Below, piece after piece: positions 6,788 through 11,159 of a stretch of 11,159 nt of DNA. How positions within the stretch are numbered: position 1 is the stretch's first letter; each line of letters begins with the position of its first letter. The DNA comes from Pseudomonadota bacterium. Lineage in GTDB: Bacteria > Pseudomonadota > Gammaproteobacteria > Steroidobacterales > Steroidobacteraceae. The notes beneath the pieces were generated by a model that worked only from the letters and a program-made list of their open reading frames with translations, made no database searches and had not been told where the DNA came from. Made by a program: the position numbers and the translations under genes. The DNA lies in contig JAFEDW010000046.1 of NCBI GenBank assembly GCA_018241455.1, positions 1-11,159 on the forward strand, read 5' to 3'.

Positions 6788-7348
6788 ATGAGTCGAACGA
6801 GGAAAGGAGCAATGCTGGCCGGAGCCTTGGGGTTACTGGCCCCGGGCGCGCAGGCGGCGCCGGTAGCGCCGGCGGCGCCCGCCGATGCACATGCACCCGC
6901 CGCGTCGCCTGCGCCCGCCTGGTTCGCGGACCAGGAAACCGAGTTGCGGACCGTGCTGGCGCCGACGGCGGCCGTGATCGAACACGCCGACCGGGCCGTG
7001 ATCATCCATTGTCCCGCGCGGATCGCCTTTGCCGCCGATCGCGCCGAACTGCTGCCGGCGGGTACGGCGGTGCTCGATGCGCTGGCGCGCTCGCTGCGTG
7101 AGTACAAACGCACGCAGCTCGTCGTCGCCGTGTACACCGATACGATCGGCAGCAGCGAATTCAACCAGCAGCAGGCGCAGGCGCGCGCCGGTGTCGTCGT
7201 CGATTACCTGCAGCTCCACGGCATCGCGCCGGAGCGGCTCGTGGCCCGCGGCGTCGGCGAGGCCGCACAGCTGCCGGCGCCCAATACGCCGGAAGGCCGC
7301 GACCTGAATCGCAGGCTGGAGCTGACGATCACGCCTTTGTCTTCGTGA
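6788..7348 (+). CDS. secreted protein with a C-terminal OmpA peptidoglycan-binding domain
   Basis: The 186-residue protein starts with a signal peptide: basic SRTRK (2-6), a hydrophobic core, and a likely signal peptidase I site after AQA (residue 23). No lipobox Cys is present, so it is not a lipoprotein. A Pro/Ala-rich linker (about 24-45) leads to an OmpA/MotB-like domain (about 70-183), with VYTDTIGSSEFNQQQAQARA and DLNRRLELTI. Asp118 and Arg133 have the 15-residue spacing of the OmpA pair that binds diaminopimelate. There is no beta-barrel domain, so it is probably a periplasmic, peptidoglycan-attached protein. The ATG at 6788 is preferred because it keeps the basic signal region. The in-frame ATG at 6812 has an AAGGAG only two bases upstream and would lose it. 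It lies 54 bases before ugd. Its link to polysaccharide synthesis is unproven, and no gene symbol is assigned. Confidence 0.85.
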   Translation: MSRTRKGAMLAGALGLLAPGAQAAPVAPAAPADAHAPAASPAPAWFADQETELRTVLAPTAAVIEHADRAVIIHCPARIAFAADRAELLPAGTAVLDALARSLREYKRTQLVVAVYTDTIGSSEFNQQQAQARAGVVVDYLQLHGIAPERLVARGVGEAAQLPAPNTPEGRDLNRRLELTITPLSS

Positions 7349-7402
7349 CAGGCTTCACTTAGGCTTGCGCACCTTGCCACCCGACCCAGAGACGACGCGT
7401 TC

Positions 7403-8749
7403 ATGAAAGTGACGATTTTCGGTTCCGGCTACGTCGGCCTGGTCACGGGCGCCTGCCTAGCCGAAGCCGGCAACCACGTCGTCTGCGTCGATGTCGATGC
7501 CGCCAAGGTGGCGCGACTGAACCAGGGCGAGGTGCCGATCCACGAGCCCGGACTCGATGCGCTGATTCGCCGCAACCACGCGGGCGGCCGGCTGGAATTC
7601 ACGACCGATGTGGCGAAGGCCGTCGAGCATGGGCTGTTCCAGCTGATCGCCGTCGGCACGCCGCCCGGTGAAGACGGTTCCGCCGACCTGCGACACGTAC
7701 TCGAGGTGGCCCGCACGATCGGCGCGCGGCTGCAACGCCACGCGGTCGTGGTCACGAAATCGACCGTGCCGGTCGGCACGGCCGACCAGGTGCGCGCCAC
7801 CATCGATGCGGCGCTGGCCGCGCGCGGCGCCACGATCGACTACGACATCGTCTCGAACCCGGAATTCCTGAAGGAAGGCGCGGCCATCCAGGATTTCATG
7901 AAGCCCGACCGCGTGGTGATCGGCACCAACAGCACGCGCTCGACCGAACTGATGCGCGCGCTGTACGAGCCGTTCACGCGCAACCACGATCGCCTGATCG
8001 TCATGGATATCCGCTCTGCGGAGCTGACCAAGTACGCCGCCAATACCATGCTGGCGACGAAGATCAGCTTCATGAACGAGCTGGCCAACATCGCCGAGCG
8101 CGTCGGCGCCGACATCGAGCGCGTACGCGTCGGCATCGGCTCCGACCCGCGCATCGGCTACGGCTTCATCTATCCGGGCACCGGCTACGGCGGCTCCTGT
8201 TTTCCGAAGGACGTCAAGGCGCTGATCCACTCGGCGCAGCAGGTCGGCATCGAGCCCGAGGTGCTGCACGCGGTCGAGGCCGTCAATGCGCGGCAGAAGG
8301 CGATCCTGGTGCGCAAGCTCGCCGCCGTGCTCGGGGCCGGATTGCGCGGCGCCAAGATCGCGTTGTGGGGGCTGGCGTTCAAGCCCAATACCGACGACAT
8401 GCGCGAGGCGCCGAGCCGCGTCATCATCGATGCGCTGCTGGCCGCCGGCGCGAGCGTGTGCGCCTACGACCCGATTGCGATGGACGAGGCGCGGCGCCTG
8501 TATGCCGGCCGGCCGCAGGTGAGCTTCAGCGCCGATGCCTACGGCGCGACCGCGGGCGCGGCCGCGTTGCTGATCGCGACCGAGTGGCAGGAATTCCGCA
8601 GCCCCGACTTCGAACGCTTGCGCACGCTGCTCGCGCACCCGCGCATCTTCGATGGCCGCAACCTGTACGACCCCGCGCTGCTGGTGCGGCTGGGAATCGA
8701 CTACTACGCAATCGGCCGCGGTTTGCGCGCCGGGGAGAGCGCACGCTGA
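7403..8749 (+). CDS. ugd: UDP-glucose 6-dehydrogenase
   Basis: Ugd oxidises UDP-glucose twice with NAD+ to UDP-glucuronate, a precursor of acidic polysaccharides and of further UDP-sugars. The 448-residue protein has the normal family length. The N-terminal Rossmann loop FGSGYVGLVTGACLAE is at 6-21, with IHEPGLD at 46-52, VGTPPGEDGSADL at 84-96, STVPVGT at 120-126 and NPEFLKEGAAIQDF at 152-165. Catalytic positions appear as Lys210 and Asn214 (ELTKYAANT), and Cys266 and Asp270 (GYGGSCFPKD). The C-terminal half has LWGLAFKPNTDDMREAPS, typical of the UDP-sugar-binding domain. The GDP-mannose dehydrogenase AlgD is a relative, but the overall pattern favours Ugd. The ATG at 7403 has only a weak purine-rich stretch (AGAGACGA) upstream. 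The stop shares one base with the manC start (TGATG), so ugd-manC-manB is probably an operon. Confidence 0.95.
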   Translation: MKVTIFGSGYVGLVTGACLAEAGNHVVCVDVDAAKVARLNQGEVPIHEPGLDALIRRNHAGGRLEFTTDVAKAVEHGLFQLIAVGTPPGEDGSADLRHVLEVARTIGARLQRHAVVVTKSTVPVGTADQVRATIDAALAARGATIDYDIVSNPEFLKEGAAIQDFMKPDRVVIGTNSTRSTELMRALYEPFTRNHDRLIVMDIRSAELTKYAANTMLATKISFMNELANIAERVGADIERVRVGIGSDPRIGYGFIYPGTGYGGSCFPKDVKALIHSAQQVGIEPEVLHAVEAVNARQKAILVRKLAAVLGAGLRGAKIALWGLAFKPNTDDMREAPSRVIIDALLAAGASVCAYDPIAMDEARRLYAGRPQVSFSADAYGATAGAAALLIATEWQEFRSPDFERLRTLLAHPRIFDGRNLYDPALLVRLGIDYYAIGRGLRAGESAR

Positions 8750-10188
8750 TGAGTGATGCCGCGAGCAGATTGACGCCGGTGGTGTTGTCGGGCGGCGCGG
8801 GCACGCGCCTGTGGCCGCTGTCGCGCGAGCTGCATCCCAAGCAACTGCTGCCGCTGGTCGGCCAGCACACGATGCTGCAGGAAACCGTGCGGCGGCTGGA
8901 CGGACTGGCCGTCACCGCGCCGGTCGTCGTTTGCAACGACGCGCATCGCTTCATCGTCGCCGAGCAACTGCGTGCGATCGGTGCTCCCGCCCGATCGATC
9001 GTGCTCGAGCCGGTGGGTCGCAATACGGCGCCCGCGATCGCGCTGGCGGCGCTTGCCGCGCTCGCCGCGGATGGCGACGACGCGCTGTTGCTGGTGCTGC
9101 CGGCCGATCACGTGATCCGCGACGTGCCGGCGTTCCAGGCCGCGGTGCAGGTCGCGGCCGCGGCGGCGCGCAGCGGCAAGCTCGTGACTTTCGGCGTGGT
9201 GCCGCAATCGCCGGAAACCGGCTACGGATACATCGAGCGCGGCCAGGCGCAGGCCGGTGGCGCCTGGAGCATCGCACGCTTCGTCGAGAAGCCCGAGCGT
9301 GCCAAGGCCGAGCAATTCCTGGCCCAGGGTGGATACTACTGGAACAGTGGCATGTTCGTGTTCGGCGCGCGCGTGTACCTCGACGAGTTGCGGCGGCTGG
9401 CGCCCGACATCGCGGCGGCCTGCGAGCGGGCCTACGCAAGCGCGCAGCGCGACCTCGATTTCACGCGCATCGATGCGGCCGCCTTCGCGGCCTGCCGCTC
9501 CGAATCGATCGACTACGCCGTCATGGAGCGCACCGCCGGCGCGGTCGTGGTGCCGCTGGATGCCGGCTGGAGCGACGTGGGCTCGTGGTCCTCGCTCCAT
9601 GCCGCCTGCCAGGCGGATGCCGACAACAACGTGATCCGCGGCGACGTGCTGGCCGAGGACACGCACGGCAGCTACCTGCACGCCGAGAGCCGGCTGGTCG
9701 CCGTCGTCGGCCTCAACGACCACGTGGTCGTCGAGACCAAGGATGCGGTGCTGGTCGCGCCGCGCGATCGCGTGCAGGATGTCAAGGCGCTGGTGGCGCG
9801 CATTAAGGAAGAAGGGCGTAGCGAGCACCTGCTGCATCGCGAGGTGTTCCGGCCCTGGGGCAGCTACGACAGCCTCGACAGCGGCGATCGCTTCCAGGTC
9901 AAGCGCCTGAGCGTGCGTCCGGGCGGCGTGCTCTCGCTGCAGCTGCACCATCACCGCGCCGAGCACTGGGTCGTCGTGTCGGGCACGGCGCGCATCACGC
10001 GCGGCGACGAGGTGTTCCTGCTGGAGGAAAACCAGTCGACCTACATCCCGATCGGCGTGCGCCACCGCATCGAGAATCCGGGCAAGGTGCCGCTGCACAT
10101 CATCGAGGTGCAATCGGGCGGCTACCTGGGCGAGGATGATATCGTCCGCTTCGAGGACCAGTACGGGCGGCAGGGGACGAGCAAATGA
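8749..10188 (+). CDS. manC: bifunctional mannose-1-phosphate guanylyltransferase / mannose-6-phosphate isomerase
   Basis: ManC makes GDP-mannose from mannose-1-phosphate and GTP. Its C-terminal cupin domain is of the type II phosphomannose isomerase class, which converts fructose-6-phosphate to mannose-6-phosphate. The 479 residues match the AlgA/XanB/ManC class (about 460-490). The nucleotidyltransferase signature SGGAGTRLWPLSRELHPKQL lies at 14-33, EPVGRNTAPA near 86-95, ETGYGYIERG near 159-168 and the substrate-loop FVEKP at 178-182. The cupin has PWGSYDSLDSGDRFQVKRL and the metal-binding LHHHRAEHWVVVSGTA from residue 399, then IPIGVRHRIEN. Both activities are therefore predicted intact. 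The ATG at 8749 overlaps the ugd stop by one base and has GGGGAGAG (8732-8739) upstream. The open frame continues upstream inside ugd but without similarity. ManC overlaps manB by four bases (ATGA). Confidence 0.96.
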   Translation: MSDAASRLTPVVLSGGAGTRLWPLSRELHPKQLLPLVGQHTMLQETVRRLDGLAVTAPVVVCNDAHRFIVAEQLRAIGAPARSIVLEPVGRNTAPAIALAALAALAADGDDALLLVLPADHVIRDVPAFQAAVQVAAAAARSGKLVTFGVVPQSPETGYGYIERGQAQAGGAWSIARFVEKPERAKAEQFLAQGGYYWNSGMFVFGARVYLDELRRLAPDIAAACERAYASAQRDLDFTRIDAAAFAACRSESIDYAVMERTAGAVVVPLDAGWSDVGSWSSLHAACQADADNNVIRGDVLAEDTHGSYLHAESRLVAVVGLNDHVVVETKDAVLVAPRDRVQDVKALVARIKEEGRSEHLLHREVFRPWGSYDSLDSGDRFQVKRLSVRPGGVLSLQLHHHRAEHWVVVSGTARITRGDEVFLLEENQSTYIPIGVRHRIENPGKVPLHIIEVQSGGYLGEDDIVRFEDQYGRQGTSK

Positions 10189-11159
10189 CTACGCTGAACT
10201 GCTTCAAGGCCTACGACATCCGCGGGCGCATTCCCACCGAACTGAACGAGATGCTCGCCTACCAGGTCGGTCAGGCGTACGCCGGCTTCGTCAAGCCGAA
10301 GGACGTGGCGGTCGGGCGCGACATCCGCGCCACCAGCCAGACACTGTCGGCGGCGCTGATCCGCGGCCTCAATGATTCGGGCGTCAACGTCACCGACATC
10401 GGCCTGTGCGGCACCGAAGGCGTCTACTTCGCGACTTTTGCGGAAAAGCTGGACGGCGGCATCATGGTGACCGCGAGCCACAACCCGCCCGACTACAACG
10501 GCATGAAGTTCGTGCGCGAACAGAGCCGGCCCATCAGCGCCGATACCGGTCTGCTGGACATGCGCGCGATGATCGAGGGCGGCAGGCTTCCGGCGCGCGC
10601 GGCGCAGGCTGGCAGCACGCGCGCCGTCGACATGAATCCGAAGTATCTCGAGCACCTGCTCGGCTACGTCAGGGGAGCGAAGCTGCGCCGGCTGAAAGTG
10701 GTCTGCAATGCCGGCAACGGCGGGGCGGGGCTGGTCGTGGACAAGCTCGAACCGCACCTGCCGTTCGAGTTCATCAAGGTGCACCACAATCCGGACAGCA
10801 GCTTTCCGAACGGCGTGCCCAATCCGATGATCGAGGCGAACCGCAACAGCACGATCGAGGCGATGCGCCGGAGTGGCGCCGACATCGGGCTCGCCTGGGA
10901 TGGCGACTTCGACCGCTGCTTCTTCTTCGACGAGCACGGCGGCTTCGTCGAAGGCTACTACCTGGTCGGACTGCTGGCCGAGGCCTTCCTGAAGCGCTAT
11001 CCGGGCTCGCGCATCGTGCACGACCCGCGCCTGACCTGGAACACGATCGACATCGTGCGCAAGTTCGGCGGCGAGCCGGTGATGTGCCGTTCCGGCCACG
11101 CCTTCATCAAGCAGCGCATGCGCGAAGTCGACGCCGTCTACGGCGGCGAGATGAGCGCG
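10185..11159 (+). CDS. manB: phosphomannomutase, N-terminal 325 residues (cut by right window edge)
   Basis: ManB (CpsG) interconverts mannose-6-phosphate and mannose-1-phosphate, linking the two ManC activities. It belongs to the alpha-D-phosphohexomutase family (about 450-470 residues), so roughly the first 70 percent is present. The N-terminus FKAYDIRGRIPTELNEMLA, the phosphoserine loop VTASHNPPDYNGMKFVRE (Ser98), the metal-binding DGDFDR (239-244), SWNT-like LTWNTIDIV, GHAFIKQRMRE and the sugar-specificity loop GEMSA (321-325, at the edge) are all visible. They follow E. coli CpsG closely as remembered. The ATG overlaps the manC stop by four bases, and AGGGGA lies seven bases upstream. 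Some family members (AlgC) also act on glucose phosphates. The similarity favours a mannose enzyme, but dual activity is not excluded. Confidence 0.95.
   Translation, partial: MTTLNCFKAYDIRGRIPTELNEMLAYQVGQAYAGFVKPKDVAVGRDIRATSQTLSAALIRGLNDSGVNVTDIGLCGTEGVYFATFAEKLDGGIMVTASHNPPDYNGMKFVREQSRPISADTGLLDMRAMIEGGRLPARAAQAGSTRAVDMNPKYLEHLLGYVRGAKLRRLKVVCNAGNGGAGLVVDKLEPHLPFEFIKVHHNPDSSFPNGVPNPMIEANRNSTIEAMRRSGADIGLAWDGDFDRCFFFDEHGGFVEGYYLVGLLAEAFLKRYPGSRIVHDPRLTWNTIDIVRKFGGEPVMCRSGHAFIKQRMREVDAVYGGEMSA

Noticed and set aside
6112..7101. A rightward 329-codon frame spanning the gmd 5' part, the intergenic gap and the OmpA-like gene
   Set aside because: It runs antisense to Gmd and out of frame with the OmpA-domain gene. 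Its composition is low-complexity Arg/Gly/Ala without a domain.
7349..7402. Direct repeat AGGCTT-N5-AGGCTT in the gap before ugd, considered as an operator or terminator
   Set aside because: Six-base repeats are short, they do not form a hairpin, and no promoter elements surround them.
7457..10113. Long antisense frames opposite ugd and manC (7457-8638 and 8704-10113)
   Set aside because: Same explanation: composition-driven shadows of strongly conserved sense genes, with no family similarity and no ribosome sites considered convincing.
1..11159. Search for a defence system, mobile element, CRISPR array, tRNA or rRNA gene or other unknown multi-gene system
   Set aside because: All long coding space is explained by conserved metabolic, regulatory or envelope genes with uniform composition. 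No terminal repeats, spacer-repeat pattern or transposase was seen.

Overview
The window is GC-rich chromosomal DNA with tightly packed, often overlapping genes. It reads as a high-GC gammaproteobacterium that uses the Entner-Doudoroff (ED) pathway and makes a surface polysaccharide. The basis is the HexR-type regulator with HexR-like operators and the close similarity of QorA, Fcl, Gmd and ManB to enterobacterial proteins as remembered. Xanthomonadales or a related high-GC order is plausible, but the sequence alone does not fix the genus.

Region 1 (1-4635) is a sugar-phosphate oxidation block. The 5' part of edd (6-phosphogluconate dehydratase) reads leftward off the window. Divergent from it, zwf (glucose-6-phosphate dehydrogenase), pgl (6-phosphogluconolactonase), hexR (RpiR/SIS repressor) and qorA (NADPH:quinone reductase) read rightward with overlaps or a 10-bp gap. 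Zwf and Pgl turn glucose-6-phosphate into 6-phosphogluconate plus NADPH, and Edd makes KDPG, the known effector of HexR. The 170-bp edd-zwf gap is AT-richer than its surroundings. It carries two similar 15-bp palindromic elements that fit HexR operators, one over the -10/start region of a good sigma70-like zwf promoter and one just upstream of the edd start codon.

Region 2 (4643-11159) makes nucleotide sugars. fcl and gmd (GDP-L-fucose from GDP-mannose) run leftward and converge on qorA with a 14-bp gap. Divergent from gmd, a small secreted OmpA-domain protein is followed by ugd (UDP-glucose dehydrogenase), manC (bifunctional phosphomannose isomerase/GDP-mannose pyrophosphorylase) and manB (phosphomannomutase, cut by the right edge). 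Together they give fructose-6-P to mannose-6-P (ManC), mannose-1-P (ManB), GDP-mannose (ManC) and GDP-L-fucose (Gmd, Fcl), plus UDP-glucuronate (Ugd). These are colanic-acid-like precursors. No glycosyltransferase, Wzx/Wzy or export gene is visible.

No RNA gene, insertion sequence, CRISPR array, prophage or defence gene was seen, and no wholly new system. The points most worth following are the paired HexR operators, the QorA gene in the NADPH-generating operon, and the OmpA-like gene heading the sugar-nucleotide operon.
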